From NCBI GenBank assembly GCA_002839705.1, contig PGYO01000007.1, forward strand, positions 1 through 64,000: a DNA stretch of 64,000 nucleotides, given 5' to 3'. Below are positions 38,424 to 48,657 of the stretch, piece by piece; within the stretch, counting starts at the first letter, position 1, and the number at the start of each line of letters is the position of its first letter. The notes beneath the pieces were generated by a model, which was given only the letters and a program-made list of their open reading frames with translations, was not told the origin of the DNA and did not search any database. Made by a program: the position numbers and the translations under genes. The stretch comes from Methanobacteriales archaeon HGW-Methanobacteriales-1. GTDB lineage: Archaea; Methanobacteriota; Methanobacteria; Methanobacteriales; Methanobacteriaceae.

Positions 38424-40106
38424 CTAATCCTTTTTTTCGGTTTTCCATCGTTTAATACAATCTCCAATACTCAAAGAAACCTCGCTTTCCACTATTTGTT
38501 CTTCCAGCTTGCTTTTTTTAATATATTCCCTTAAAGGATCATAAACATTGGCTGCTTTAATTTTAATGCCTCGATGGTTCATTTCTTCATAAAGCTCCTC
38601 TAGCATCTTGATTCCCGAATAATCAATGAAAGCTGTAGACTCAAAATCAAGGATAAATAGTTTGGTATCATTATATTCGTGATCTACCAGTTCGATAAGG
38701 GTATTCTTTATATTTTCGGTGTTCAGGAATATTTGGGAACCATCAATCCTCACAATGAGGGTGTGGGAAATTATTTCACCTTCTGGCCGGCTTTGAATAT
38801 CTAAAAATCGATTAGTGCCAGGTATACGTCCTAATATGGCGACATGTGGATTGTACATGTTTTTGAGTAGTCCTAAAATGGACAGTACAACTCCTATGAC
38901 AATTCCCTCCAGGGCCCCTAAAAACAGCACAGACAACATGGTTATCATAGCAATGGCAAATTCTATCCGGCTGAAATAGTAAATATTGCGAAAATGAGGG
39001 ATGTCCACCAGGCCTTTAATAACATAAAGTACAATGGCGGCCAGTATGGCTTCGGGTAAGTTGTAAAAAACTCCGGTGAAAAATAAAAGTACTACTATGA
39101 TTAGTAAAGCAGCTATACCGCCAGATAATTGACTCTTAGCCCCATTATCATCATTGACGGCCGTACGGGATAAAGTTCCTCCAATGGGCAGCCCCTGAAA
39201 AAGACCTACCAGTACATTGGAAGCCCCTAAAGCCAGGAGTTCTTGGTTCCCATCAATTTTATAACGATGCTTAGCAGCATATTCTTCAGCAAATATATAT
39301 CCTTCAATATAACTTACCAGAAAAACGGTGGCTGCTAAAGTCACCAGAATATTGACATCTATTAATGATGGATCTGGAATAATGGGGGCCGGTAAACCCG
39401 ATGGAATGGATCCAACTAATTTAACACCTTTTGATACCAGATTGGTAACACTAATCATTATAATGGAGCCAATAACCAAAAATAAGGTATTTGGTAGTTT
39501 AGGGAACTTTTTATGGGCCACATACAAGAAAAGAATGCCTCCTACTCCAATGGTCAGTGTGTACAGGTTAGTCTGACCAACATGCATAATGAGGTAATAT
39601 ATCCGCTCAAAAAAATTTCCGGATGTGCCTTGTATTCCCATTAATGTAGGTAACTGTCCCGATGAGATAAAAAGGGCGAGACCTGCTAAGAAACCAGTGA
39701 GCACGGTTTTGGAAATAAATTTTACAATGAAACCCATCTTTAAAGTCCAGGAAACCAGGGCCAAAACCCCGGCAGCCACAGCAACCAGAGAGACCATCAT
39801 GAGGTACTGACTGGCATCGGGGATCATCAAAGAACCCAAAGTAGCCCCTACCAGTATGGATAGGGTGGAAGTGGGTCCAATAGATAGTTGTTTGGATGAT
39901 CCAAAAACCATGTAAACCAGTAGAGCCACCATGGCGGAGTATAAACCAATTTCTGGAGCTACATTGGCCAGGGAAACATAGGCCATGACTTCTGGTATGG
40001 TGAAGGCTCCTACGGTGATTCCAGCTATGATATCTGGTCTAAGCCAGTCTTTATTATAATTTCGGCCCCATTTGCTTATGGGTAGATATGATGAAATTGA
40101 TTTCAT
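38424..40106 (-). CDS. SulP-family anion transporter (copy 1)
   Basis: This 560-residue secondary transporter has about 11-12 membrane segments and a C-terminal STAS domain (about residues 440-555; FILDFESTAFIDYSGIKMLEEL). The N-terminal DIIAGITVGAFTIPEVMAYV is the typical SulP helix 1. SulP proteins carry sulfate, bicarbonate or related oxyanions; with the many molybdenum genes nearby, molybdate is a thought but not supported by sequence. It is a tandem paralog of the next gene with roughly three quarters of residues alike by eye. Confidence 0.9.
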   Translation of the reverse strand: MKSISSYLPISKWGRNYNKDWLRPDIIAGITVGAFTIPEVMAYVSLANVAPEIGLYSAMVALLVYMVFGSSKQLSIGPTSTLSILVGATLGSLMIPDASQYLMMVSLVAVAAGVLALVSWTLKMGFIVKFISKTVLTGFLAGLALFISSGQLPTLMGIQGTSGNFFERIYYLIMHVGQTNLYTLTIGVGGILFLYVAHKKFPKLPNTLFLVIGSIIMISVTNLVSKGVKLVGSIPSGLPAPIIPDPSLIDVNILVTLAATVFLVSYIEGYIFAEEYAAKHRYKIDGNQELLALGASNVLVGLFQGLPIGGTLSRTAVNDDNGAKSQLSGGIAALLIIVVLLFFTGVFYNLPEAILAAIVLYVIKGLVDIPHFRNIYYFSRIEFAIAMITMLSVLFLGALEGIVIGVVLSILGLLKNMYNPHVAILGRIPGTNRFLDIQSRPEGEIISHTLIVRIDGSQIFLNTENIKNTLIELVDHEYNDTKLFILDFESTAFIDYSGIKMLEELYEEMNHRGIKIKAANVYDPLREYIKKSKLEEQIVESEVSLSIGDCIKRWKTEKKD

Positions 40107-40195
40107 TTTTTAGTCCAGGAAATTTCATTTTATTTTCTAAAAAGCTTTAAGATGAATTAAATAAATATGTAAAATCTTTAGATATTATTCAAAAA

Positions 40196-41890
40196 TTAAA
40201 GTAATTTTTTATCCTTATGTTGAGCTTCCCATTTCTCCACGCAGTCTTCAATACTTAAACAAATAGTACTGTCCACTATTTCATTTTCTAGACTACTATT
40301 TCTAATGGAATCTCTTAAAGGCCCATGCATATTGGCTGCTATGACTTTTATACCCCGGCGTTTTAGTTCGTCGTTGAGTTCTTCCAGCATTTGAATCCCT
40401 GAATAATCAATGAATGCTGAAGATTCAAAATCCAGAACAAACAATTTAGTGCCTTCACATTTGTTATCTACCAGGTTTAAAATAGTATTTTTTACACTAT
40501 CTGTGTTCAAGAATATCTGAGAACCATCTACTCGTACAATGAGAGTATGGGATATTATCTGACTTTCAGGGTGGCGTTTAATATCTAAAAACTGTTCAGT
40601 TCCTGGAATCCTCCCTAATACAACCACGTCTGGGTTGTACATATTTTTTAAAAGCCCTACAATGGATAATATCACTCCAATAACGATTCCTTCCAGAGCC
40701 CCTAAAAACAGCACGGATAGCAAGGTTACTATGGCAATTGCAAACTCAGTTTTACTGAAACGATATATCTTTTTAAAATGGGGGATGTCCACCAGGCTTT
40801 TTATAACAAATAACACTATGGCGGCCAGTATGGTTTGGGGCAAGTTGTAAAATGCTCCAGTAAAGAATAATATCACCAATAAAATTAATAATGCGGCAAA
40901 TCCACCTGCTAGCTGTGTTTTGGCTCCGCTTTCATCATTTACGGCAGTACGTGTTAAGCTTCCCCCAATAGGTAGTCCTTGGAAAAGCCCCACAACTATG
41001 TTTGAGGTTCCTAAAGCCAGCAGTTCCTGGTTACGATCAATACTGTACCTGTATTTAGATGCGTATTCTTCGGCAAATATATAACCCTCGATGTAACTTA
41101 TTAAAAAGACGGTAGCGGCCAGGGTCACCAGTACATTCATGTCTAATAACGTTGGATCTGGAATAAATGTTCCTGGCAGCCCCTGAGGAATATAACCAAC
41201 TGATTTAACCCCTAAAGCTGCTAAATTAGTAAAAGTAAACAGTATTATTGACCCAATAACTAAAAACAAGGTATTTGGCATTTTACGGAATTTTTTAGTG
41301 GCCAAATATAGGAAAATAATCCCTCCCACACCCAGAACCAGAGAATAAAGGTTAGTTTGACCAATATTTACTATAAAATAATAGATATTATTAAAAAAAT
41401 TTCCAGTGGTTCCGGGTATTCCAAATAATTTAGGTAATTGGGTGGAAGTAATAAATAAGGCAATACCTGCTAAAAAACCGGTTAAAACCGTCTTAGAAAT
41501 AAATTTAACTATGAAACCAAACCTCAAAGCCCAAGAAACAAGGGCCAAAACTCCCGCAGCCACAGCTACCAGCGAAACTATTATTAAATAGTGGCTGGCG
41601 CTGGGAATCATTAAAGAACCCAATGTGGACCCTACTAATATGGATAATGTGGATGTGGGCCCAATAGATAACTGCTTGGACGTTCCAAAAAGCATGTAAA
41701 CTAATAAAGCTATAAGAGCAGAATATAATCCCACTTGTGGTGGTAAATTGGCCAATGATACATAAGCAATGACCTCTGGTATGGTGAATGCTCCTACGGT
41801 GATTCCGGCTATGATATCTGGTCTAAGCCAGTCTTTATTATAGTTTCGGGCCCATTTAGTTATGGGTAAGTAGGAGGATATGGATGGCAT
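40196..41890 (-). CDS. SulP-family anion transporter (copy 2)
   Basis: This 564-residue transporter is the upstream paralog of the pair. The membrane part runs to about residue 400 and a STAS domain follows (LDFESSAFIDYSGIQMLEEL). The N-termini are nearly identical between copies (SSYLPITKWARNYNKDWLRP), while the C-terminal tails differ, including an extra KDKKLL here. The gap between the two is about 90 bases, so an operon is likely. Substrate unknown within sulfate-like anions. Confidence 0.9.
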   Translation of the reverse strand: MPSISSYLPITKWARNYNKDWLRPDIIAGITVGAFTIPEVIAYVSLANLPPQVGLYSALIALLVYMLFGTSKQLSIGPTSTLSILVGSTLGSLMIPSASHYLIIVSLVAVAAGVLALVSWALRFGFIVKFISKTVLTGFLAGIALFITSTQLPKLFGIPGTTGNFFNNIYYFIVNIGQTNLYSLVLGVGGIIFLYLATKKFRKMPNTLFLVIGSIILFTFTNLAALGVKSVGYIPQGLPGTFIPDPTLLDMNVLVTLAATVFLISYIEGYIFAEEYASKYRYSIDRNQELLALGTSNIVVGLFQGLPIGGSLTRTAVNDESGAKTQLAGGFAALLILLVILFFTGAFYNLPQTILAAIVLFVIKSLVDIPHFKKIYRFSKTEFAIAIVTLLSVLFLGALEGIVIGVILSIVGLLKNMYNPDVVVLGRIPGTEQFLDIKRHPESQIISHTLIVRVDGSQIFLNTDSVKNTILNLVDNKCEGTKLFVLDFESSAFIDYSGIQMLEELNDELKRRGIKVIAANMHGPLRDSIRNSSLENEIVDSTICLSIEDCVEKWEAQHKDKKLL

Positions 41891-42098
41891 GGTTTTTTGT
41901 CTGTTAGGATTGAATTTTGAGTTTAATATTATTAAATTAGTATTTTTTTAATATTAAATTTATCTAAAAGATTAATGATACCCTAAATTCTAATGCTTTT
42001 TAGTGATATTAATGTCTAAAATTACAATCCCCTCTTAATAAACTTAATAAATAAGGACATACATAAATTTATAAACTTAACATTATTTCGGGTGGAAA

Positions 42099-44090
42099 AT
42101 GTATGTCTCTAGTTCATTAAAAAGGTTAAAATCACAGATAATATTATTCGTCGTGGTTTTAACTGTTTTAACAATCATACCTTTTTTATTTTGGAATAAT
42201 AGTATCGTGTCTATTTATATACATAGCTTAATTCCAATAATAAGCTTTTTATGTGCAAGTACATTGCTTTACACTGCATGGTGGTCCTATAAAAATTATA
42301 ATGACGTTTTTAAATCATGGTTGCTGATTGGCCTGGCATTGCTATTGTATTCATTTGCTAATTTATTTTATTTTATTTTTGAAGATGTTCTGAGGGTAAT
42401 ATCTTCTCCTTCCATTGCAGATGTATTTTATCTGGCCATGTATCCTTTACTAATCATGGGACTGCTATTATTTTTTAAAAGACCAGTTAATATTCGATTT
42501 AAATCATTACTGGACACGGCCATTGTCATGATTTCTGCATTTTTTATTGTATGGTTCCCACTGATCTGGCCTATTGTTGAACCCAGCCAACCAGACGCAT
42601 TATCCATGATTTTTTCTTTATTTTATATATTTTTAGATCTCACAATACTTTTCATAGTACTGGCACTGCTATTTAATCGGAATAAGAAGATTTTCGATTT
42701 ACCTATTGCATTAGTTTCCCTGGGATTGTTTTTCCAAATATTTGGGGACATAATATATGCTTATTACACGGTGGTACCCACTCTGCTTAGTGGCTGGCTA
42801 TTTAATGTATTATATGTTTATAATACCCTATTTATCACCTTAGCAGCCATATCCTTTCTAAAAAATGTTCAATTGGATTTAGGATATTTAAAATCATCTT
42901 ATGGAATATCAAAAACACAAAAGGACTTAATTTCTTACTTGCCATTAATACTGGTTCTTTTCACATATGGTCTTTTAATTATCACCACGCCCGATGAGGC
43001 ACTGATCTGGGGGGTGGGAATCGTGGTGGTAATGGTAATTCTTAGACAGATAGTATCTTTAAATGAGATTAAAAGGAATAAAGAACTAATTTTTGAAAAG
43101 AAAGAACAGTTAAGTTTCATTACTACTAATATGATGGATCTCATCACGGAATCAGATGAAAAAGGGATTCTTAAATATATAAGTCCCTCTTGTGAGCAAG
43201 TTTTAGGCTACACCCCAGATAATCTAATGGGGAAATCATTTCGTACTTTAATTCATCCCCATGATTTACCAGAGATTAGCCATAATCTAAAAAAAGCAGT
43301 GGCCTCCAAGGGAAGCGTGAGATTACAATATCGCATTAAAAATGCAGGGGGAAAATATATATTCCTGGAAACTATTGGAAAACCTGTTTTTGATGATAAA
43401 TCTGTTAAAGGATTTATTTACAGCAGCAGAGATATCACGGAGCAGATAAAATCTGCAGAATTTGTTAAAAGTTCTCTAGAAGAAAAGGAAACTCTCCTTC
43501 GGGAGATTCATCACCGGGTGAACAACAATTTTCAGATTATATCCAGTCTTTTGAATATCCAGGCTATAAATGTGGTTGATCCCTGGGACCAGGCACTCTT
43601 TAAGGAGAGCCAGAGTCGAGTGCGGGCCATGGCTATGGTACATGAAAAACTCTACCAGTCTGATAATCTGACTTCCATAGACTTTTCAGACTATATTAAA
43701 CTTTTAATAACTGATTTGGTCTATGAACATCATCATACTTTATCTAAAATTGAATTGGATCTGGATATTGAGAAAATTGACCTTAATATTGAAACTGCAA
43801 TTCCCTGTGGCCTTATAATAAATGAATTGGTTTCAAATTCCTTAAAAAATACTCATACCTCTGATGGTAAAATAACTGTTAAAATGCACCGGGAACAAGA
43901 AAAATATGTTTTACTGGTAGGCGATAATGGAATCCTGTGTGGTGAAAATGATGATTCAACTAATGATTTAGGAGTAAAATTGGTTAATATGCTTTTAAAC
44001 CAATTAGATGGCCAAATGGAAATTATGGGCGGGGAAGGAAATTTTTATAGGATTATTTTCCGGGAATTGAGCTATGAACCGAGGATATAA
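42099..44090 (+). CDS. Orphan membrane histidine kinase with degenerate ATP site
   Basis: This 663-residue protein has eight or nine N-terminal membrane helices (to about residue 325), one PAS domain (about 345-460), a HisKA_2-type dimerisation helix with the phospho-acceptor EIHHRVNNNFQI (about 470-481) and an HATPase domain. Compared with its paralog at 44.8 kb, the ATP-binding motifs are altered: the N box reads NELVSNSLKNT in place of NSLKHA, and the G1 box reads GDNGILCG in place of GDDGIGF. Catalysis may be impaired. No response regulator is nearby. GGGTGGA precedes the ATG. Confidence 0.88.
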   Translation: MYVSSSLKRLKSQIILFVVVLTVLTIIPFLFWNNSIVSIYIHSLIPIISFLCASTLLYTAWWSYKNYNDVFKSWLLIGLALLLYSFANLFYFIFEDVLRVISSPSIADVFYLAMYPLLIMGLLLFFKRPVNIRFKSLLDTAIVMISAFFIVWFPLIWPIVEPSQPDALSMIFSLFYIFLDLTILFIVLALLFNRNKKIFDLPIALVSLGLFFQIFGDIIYAYYTVVPTLLSGWLFNVLYVYNTLFITLAAISFLKNVQLDLGYLKSSYGISKTQKDLISYLPLILVLFTYGLLIITTPDEALIWGVGIVVVMVILRQIVSLNEIKRNKELIFEKKEQLSFITTNMMDLITESDEKGILKYISPSCEQVLGYTPDNLMGKSFRTLIHPHDLPEISHNLKKAVASKGSVRLQYRIKNAGGKYIFLETIGKPVFDDKSVKGFIYSSRDITEQIKSAEFVKSSLEEKETLLREIHHRVNNNFQIISSLLNIQAINVVDPWDQALFKESQSRVRAMAMVHEKLYQSDNLTSIDFSDYIKLLITDLVYEHHHTLSKIELDLDIEKIDLNIETAIPCGLIINELVSNSLKNTHTSDGKITVKMHREQEKYVLLVGDNGILCGENDDSTNDLGVKLVNMLLNQLDGQMEIMGGEGNFYRIIFRELSYEPRI

Positions 44091-44211
44091 TGGGCCCTTT
44101 GGTGAATATTTTTGGAAGTATTAGATATTTGATTATTCATTTTATCTTAATAATAAATAGAAAAGTTATTAGTTATATGAATTTAATAAATCCGATAAGG
44201 AGATGATTGAC

Positions 44212-44577
44212 TTGAGAAGAGGAACTATAGATATCATTGCAGGAACAGTATTCGCCTTACTTGGAATAGGAAGCATTTTTGTAGATCAAACAAGCTCCGT
44301 ATTTTTTATTCTATTCGGATTGCTTATAATAATCAGCGGCCTATTCATAAACAAGGGATACTATAATAAGACCTATTATCTGGCTGTTTTCTCAACCATA
44401 GGGATTTTTGCTGGGATAATAATATATATGTATTTATTCATGTCTGAATTCATTTTAAATGATTTGGCCTGGTTCTATACTTGGATACTAGCCATGGTTG
44501 TGGCCACGGGTGTGTTTATTTACCAATTTATGGGCCGAGAAAAGAATGAGAATATGCCTTGGAAGAGTGAATGGTGA
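44212..44577 (+). CDS. Small four-helix membrane protein with WKSEW tail
   Basis: This protein of about 121 residues has four membrane helices and a conserved polar C-terminus, GREKNENMPWKSEW, that matches GRENNPKPWKNEW in the protein at 51.9 kb. The start is taken as TTG at 44212 because AGGAGATGATT precedes it at the usual distance; the ATG at 44203 lies inside that site. It lies between the two histidine kinase paralogs on the same strand. Function unknown. Confidence 0.65.
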   Translation: MRRGTIDIIAGTVFALLGIGSIFVDQTSSVFFILFGLLIIISGLFINKGYYNKTYYLAVFSTIGIFAGIIIYMYLFMSEFILNDLAWFYTWILAMVVATGVFIYQFMGREKNENMPWKSEW

Positions 44578-44782
44578 AACTATCATTCAATATCGCTTTT
44601 ATTAACAATATTACTATTATTACTTATTTTTATTTTAACTTATTTAGAATATCTGGAATAAATCTCATATTTAAAATTAAAATTTTTTACTTCTTGGTCG
44701 AATTCAGATATTCATAAAAATTTCAATAAATTATAATAAATAAAGAAGACATATTTTATCATGATAATGTTTAGGCCAAAAA

Positions 44783-46786
44783 ATGTATTTATCTTCTGCA
44801 TCAAATGGATTTAAATCATTGTTAATGGTAGCTATAGGAGCTTTAATTGCATTAATTATCTTTCCTTTTTTATTATGGGAAACTGTTTTATTTTCATTCT
44901 ATATGGCTATTTTAACGCCAATAATTAGCATTTTTACCTCAGGACTACTAATTTATACTGCATTTTGGGCCTATAAAAACCATAGAGATGCTTTTAATCC
45001 CTGGCTGATACTGGCTATAGCCATGGTGGTTTATTCTATTGCCAGCTTTTTTTATTTTGTTTTCACGGATGTCACAGGTGTAATTTCTTTACTTTCAATG
45101 GCAGATACTTTTTACATGGCTGCTTATTCTTTATTGGTACTGGGAATACTTTTTTTTATTAAAAAACCTTTTAAAATTAAATATAAAAATTTATTAGATG
45201 CCGTTATAGTTATGGTATCTGCATTTTTCATTGTATGGTTTCTACTTATCTGGCCCACAGTGGGGCCCAGTCAACCAGATACCCTATCAGTGATAATTTC
45301 CATATCTTATCTATTTTTAGATCTTATGGTGCTATTAATCATACTTATATTATTATTTAGTAAAAATCGAAAGATTTCAGAACTTCCATTAGTTTTATTC
45401 TCATTAGGAATGTTTTTTCAGGTATTTGGGGACATGATATATGCTTATAATGTAGTGAACTCTCTTTTAATATACCAATGGATGTTCACGGCACTATACG
45501 TTTCTAATTTGATATTCATAACCTTGGCCATCATAGCTTATCTAAATAATATCCATATAGATTTTAAACACTTAATATCTCATTATAGGAGTTCAAGAGC
45601 CCCAAATAATTGGGTTTCTTATTTACCATTAGTACTGGTTTTTTTCGCTTACAGTCTTCTAATCATTATCGAACCAGATGATGCCTTAATTTGGGGGGTG
45701 GGGATTATTGTGGTACTGGTAATTATCCGGCAGATTTTATCATTAAATGAGATAAAAAAAGCTAAAAAAATAATTTCTGCCCGGGAAGAACAACTTACCT
45801 TCATTACCTCTAATATGCTGGATCTTATTTCTGAATCAGATGAAAATGGTGTTTTCAAATATGTAAGTCCCTCTTCCCAGCACTTATTAGGCTACCCTCC
45901 AGAATACCTCCTGGGAAAGTCATTCTATGATTTTATTCACCCTGATGATGTGCAAGAAGTTACAGAGCGCCTTAAAACATCATTGGCCTCCCTCAAAAGT
46001 GCCCGGATACAATATCGTTATAAAAATGCGGAAGGTAAATACATATGGTTGGAGTCAATTGGCCAAGCTATTTTTGAAAATGATAAGCTTAAAGGATTTA
46101 TTTACAGCAGCCGGGATATCACCGAACAGAAAGAAGCTGCTAAATTTGTTAAAAATTCACTCCGGGAAAAGGAAACCCTCCTTAAAGAAATTCACCACCG
46201 GGTGAATAACAATTTGCAGATCATCATAAGTCTTTTAAATTTAGAGTCTAGGAATGTGGTGGCTGAGGAGGATCATGAACTCTTTGTGGAGAGCCAGAAC
46301 CGGGTGAGATCCATGTCTATGATCCACGAAAAACTTTATCAATCTGATAATTTAAGCTCTATAAACTTCTCAGATTACTTAAAAACTCTTTTGAGTACTT
46401 TAATATATGAAAATTCTAAAAATATGACTAAATTTGATTTAGAAGTAGATATTGATGAAAAAATAGATCTTAATATTGAAACTTCAGTTCCCTGTGGCCT
46501 AATAATAAATGAGATTGTGAGCAATAGTTTGAAGCATGCCTTTCCTTCTGGTGAAAGTGGAAAAATAACTGTTAAAATGCACCAAGAGGGTGATGAATAC
46601 GTTTTAATTGTGGGGGACGATGGAATAGGTTTTATTGATGGCTCTGAATTAGAAAGTGCCACCTTGGGCCTGACTTTGATTAATTCCCTGGTTGATCAGT
46701 TGGATGGGGATATAGAGTTTTTAAAATGGGAAGGGACATTTTATAAGATTAAATTCCATGAATTGAAGTATAAAGAAAGGTTATAA
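44783..46786 (+). CDS. Orphan membrane histidine kinase, intact catalytic motifs
   Basis: This 667-residue protein is the paralog of the kinase at 42.1 kb with the same layout: membrane region to about residue 325, PAS domain, HisKA_2 helix (EIHHRVNNNLQIIISLL) and HATPase. Its N box (NEIVSNSLKHAF) and G1 box (VGDDGIGF) are intact, so it is probably active. The membrane part may sense a ligand or membrane state. No response regulator is seen nearby, so its target is encoded elsewhere. Confidence 0.92.
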   Translation: MYLSSASNGFKSLLMVAIGALIALIIFPFLLWETVLFSFYMAILTPIISIFTSGLLIYTAFWAYKNHRDAFNPWLILAIAMVVYSIASFFYFVFTDVTGVISLLSMADTFYMAAYSLLVLGILFFIKKPFKIKYKNLLDAVIVMVSAFFIVWFLLIWPTVGPSQPDTLSVIISISYLFLDLMVLLIILILLFSKNRKISELPLVLFSLGMFFQVFGDMIYAYNVVNSLLIYQWMFTALYVSNLIFITLAIIAYLNNIHIDFKHLISHYRSSRAPNNWVSYLPLVLVFFAYSLLIIIEPDDALIWGVGIIVVLVIIRQILSLNEIKKAKKIISAREEQLTFITSNMLDLISESDENGVFKYVSPSSQHLLGYPPEYLLGKSFYDFIHPDDVQEVTERLKTSLASLKSARIQYRYKNAEGKYIWLESIGQAIFENDKLKGFIYSSRDITEQKEAAKFVKNSLREKETLLKEIHHRVNNNLQIIISLLNLESRNVVAEEDHELFVESQNRVRSMSMIHEKLYQSDNLSSINFSDYLKTLLSTLIYENSKNMTKFDLEVDIDEKIDLNIETSVPCGLIINEIVSNSLKHAFPSGESGKITVKMHQEGDEYVLIVGDDGIGFIDGSELESATLGLTLINSLVDQLDGDIEFLKWEGTFYKIKFHELKYKERL

Positions 46787-46945
46787 TTTAATTTCTCTAT
46801 TGATTTAGGCCAATTGTGGGGGTATTATGGTTGAAAGTAAGTTCTGTCCCTAAAGGGCCTTAAATCGTTTTTATTAATTTTTCAGCACCTATATTATTTT
46901 TATTAGTCGTTAAATCATTTTATTTTTTTATTTTGAATCAGAATG

Positions 46946-47004
46946 TTTATATATAACGTGCCACGATATATCGTAGTATGGTATAACATTGCACGATGTA
47001 TCAA
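46946..47004 (+). promoter_or_regulatory. PadR promoter with two operator-like sites
   Basis: A TATA box, TTTATATATAA (46946-46956), is followed by the perfect palindrome ACGATATATCGT (46963-46974) at the expected start-site-proximal position and a second, partial copy ACGATGTATCAA (46993-47004) in the leader. The sites are 30 bases apart and lie before the PadR start, which fits autorepression. Confidence 0.65.
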
Positions 47005-47017
47005 TCAGGAGATTAAT

Positions 47018-47344
47018 ATGGATACTAAAATATTACAAAAAAAGTATTTGCCATTAACAGAAGCGGCTTATTATGTTCTCATTTCTTTAAATAAGCCACG
47101 ACACGGTTATGGGATAATGCAACACGTCAACGAGATCACCAATGGGCGTATTAATATCGGGGCGGGAACCATGTATGGAAATCTGTCCCGAATGGAAAAG
47201 GAAGGATTAATAACTCCAGTTGCTGAAGAAAGTCGTAAAAAAGTCTATGAACTTAGTGAAAAAGGTAAAGCTGTGCAAAAACTTGAACTTGAACGTTTAG
47301 AAGAGCTTCTGAGTCTTGGCAAAACTGAAATAGGGGATTCATAA
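47018..47344 (+). CDS. PadR-family transcriptional regulator
   Basis: This 108-residue regulator has a winged helix typical of PadR-s1 (KPRHGYGIMQHVNEIT, then GAGTMYGNLSRMEKEGLI) and a short C-terminal helix. PadR proteins usually repress their own operon and an adjacent membrane or efflux gene in response to a small molecule. The ATG at 47018 is chosen because AGGAGAT lies before it. The stop overlaps the next start (TAATG), so translation is coupled to the DUF2812 gene. Operator-like palindromes lie upstream. Confidence 0.9.
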   Translation: MDTKILQKKYLPLTEAAYYVLISLNKPRHGYGIMQHVNEITNGRINIGAGTMYGNLSRMEKEGLITPVAEESRKKVYELSEKGKAVQKLELERLEELLSLGKTEIGDS

Positions 47345-47880
47345 TGAAAGAAGTTAAAACTGTGTGGCGCTGGTGGTGGGGCGAGAACCTAGATAATCTA
47401 GAAAATTGGATGGAAGAAATGGAAATGAATGAATGGAATCTAATTAAAGCTGATTTTACATCTTTTTCACCTATGAGGTTAAAATTTAAAAAAGGAGAAA
47501 GTAGGAAAATTAGGTACTGTCTTGATTATCAAAGCAGGATTGATGTTAATTATTTTGAGCTTTTCAAAGAAGATGGTTGGAAACTAGTAGATAATAAAAG
47601 CGGACCAATGTTTATATGGAGTAAATCCTACCAAAATGAAAAACCCCATATTTATACCGATACTAAATCATTAATTGAAAGAAACAATCGTACAATTAGA
47701 AATATTATTTTTGGAGTTTTTTTAAGTATATTCCTGTTAGGTCTAGTTTTAGTTAGCAATTTTGACCGTACTAAATTAATATCATCAATTTTGATTATGT
47801 CATTTATCGTTTATGGATATTTAATATTGCAATTATACCGCCATAACAAAAAACTGAAACAAAACGCAATCAAATGGTAA
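47344..47880 (+). CDS. DUF2812 membrane protein (copy 1)
   Basis: This 178-residue protein has an N-terminal soluble DUF2812 domain (VWRWWWGENLDNLENWMEEM, YFELFKEDGWKLV, FIWSKSY) and two C-terminal membrane helices with a basic tail. DUF2812 genes almost always follow PadR regulators, as here. The start overlaps the PadR stop. A second copy lies 1.4 kb downstream at 49.2 kb with very similar sequence. Function unknown, probably a sensor or effector of the PadR circuit. Confidence 0.85.
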   Translation: MKEVKTVWRWWWGENLDNLENWMEEMEMNEWNLIKADFTSFSPMRLKFKKGESRKIRYCLDYQSRIDVNYFELFKEDGWKLVDNKSGPMFIWSKSYQNEKPHIYTDTKSLIERNNRTIRNIIFGVFLSIFLLGLVLVSNFDRTKLISSILIMSFIVYGYLILQLYRHNKKLKQNAIKW

Positions 47881-47922
47881 ATAACAAGTTTAAATTGGAA
47901 ATAGCCAATAAGGGGAAAAATA

Positions 47923-48657
47923 ATGGTTAATTTAGAATTAAATCAAGAATATATGGAAACTAGAAAAAAACTTATTAAAAGAGTTAACAGGCTTGGATTC
48001 TGGGCAGCGATCCTTACAGCAATATTAGCTGCGGCATTTATCACCATGGGCATGTTTGGTTCCACTTCATGGGATACTTTTCCAGGTATGGTAAACTACA
48101 TTTGGAGTTACATTAAAGTTATAGATTATGCTCTGTTTATTCCAGGGTTTCTTCTTTCAGCTGTATTTGTGGTTTTGATGGCTTGCATTCACTATTATGC
48201 TACTTTAGACAAAAAAATATACAGTCTAATTGGTTTAGCATTTGCACTAATCTATGCAGCAGTGATTACTACTGACTACTTTATTCTATGGACTGTAATT
48301 TTGCCCAGTACAATACTCGGAGAAACAGCAGGTTTATCTATTTTTTCTATGTATAATCCCCATGGAGTATTCGTTGCCCTTGAATCTGTAGCCTACTTAA
48401 TGATGAGTGTAGCTTTACTTTCCATTGCTCCTGTTTTTGAAGGGGGGAAAATTGAGAAGGTATTACGATGGATTTTCATCATAGGGTTTATTTTAACTAT
48501 TGGATCTTTATTTAGTGTATTTTTAATGAATTATGACATTGTAATGTTTGAAATAGTCATAATTGCTATTTACTGTCCATTACTTGTAATTTCGGGAGTT
48601 TTATTGGCAATTATTTTCAGAAGAAATGGAAAAACAAAATATGGTGAAATATCATGA
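47923..48657 (+). CDS. Six-helix membrane protein in the PadR cassette
   Basis: This 244-residue protein has a charged start, then about six membrane segments with a short extracytoplasmic loop (FGSTSWDTFPGMVNYIW). The overall pattern resembles DUF4386-type proteins. AGGGG precedes the ATG. Its stop overlaps the start of the flavodoxin gene (ATGA), so both are in one operon. Function unknown. Confidence 0.7.
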   Translation: MVNLELNQEYMETRKKLIKRVNRLGFWAAILTAILAAAFITMGMFGSTSWDTFPGMVNYIWSYIKVIDYALFIPGFLLSAVFVVLMACIHYYATLDKKIYSLIGLAFALIYAAVITTDYFILWTVILPSTILGETAGLSIFSMYNPHGVFVALESVAYLMMSVALLSIAPVFEGGKIEKVLRWIFIIGFILTIGSLFSVFLMNYDIVMFEIVIIAIYCPLLVISGVLLAIIFRRNGKTKYGEIS

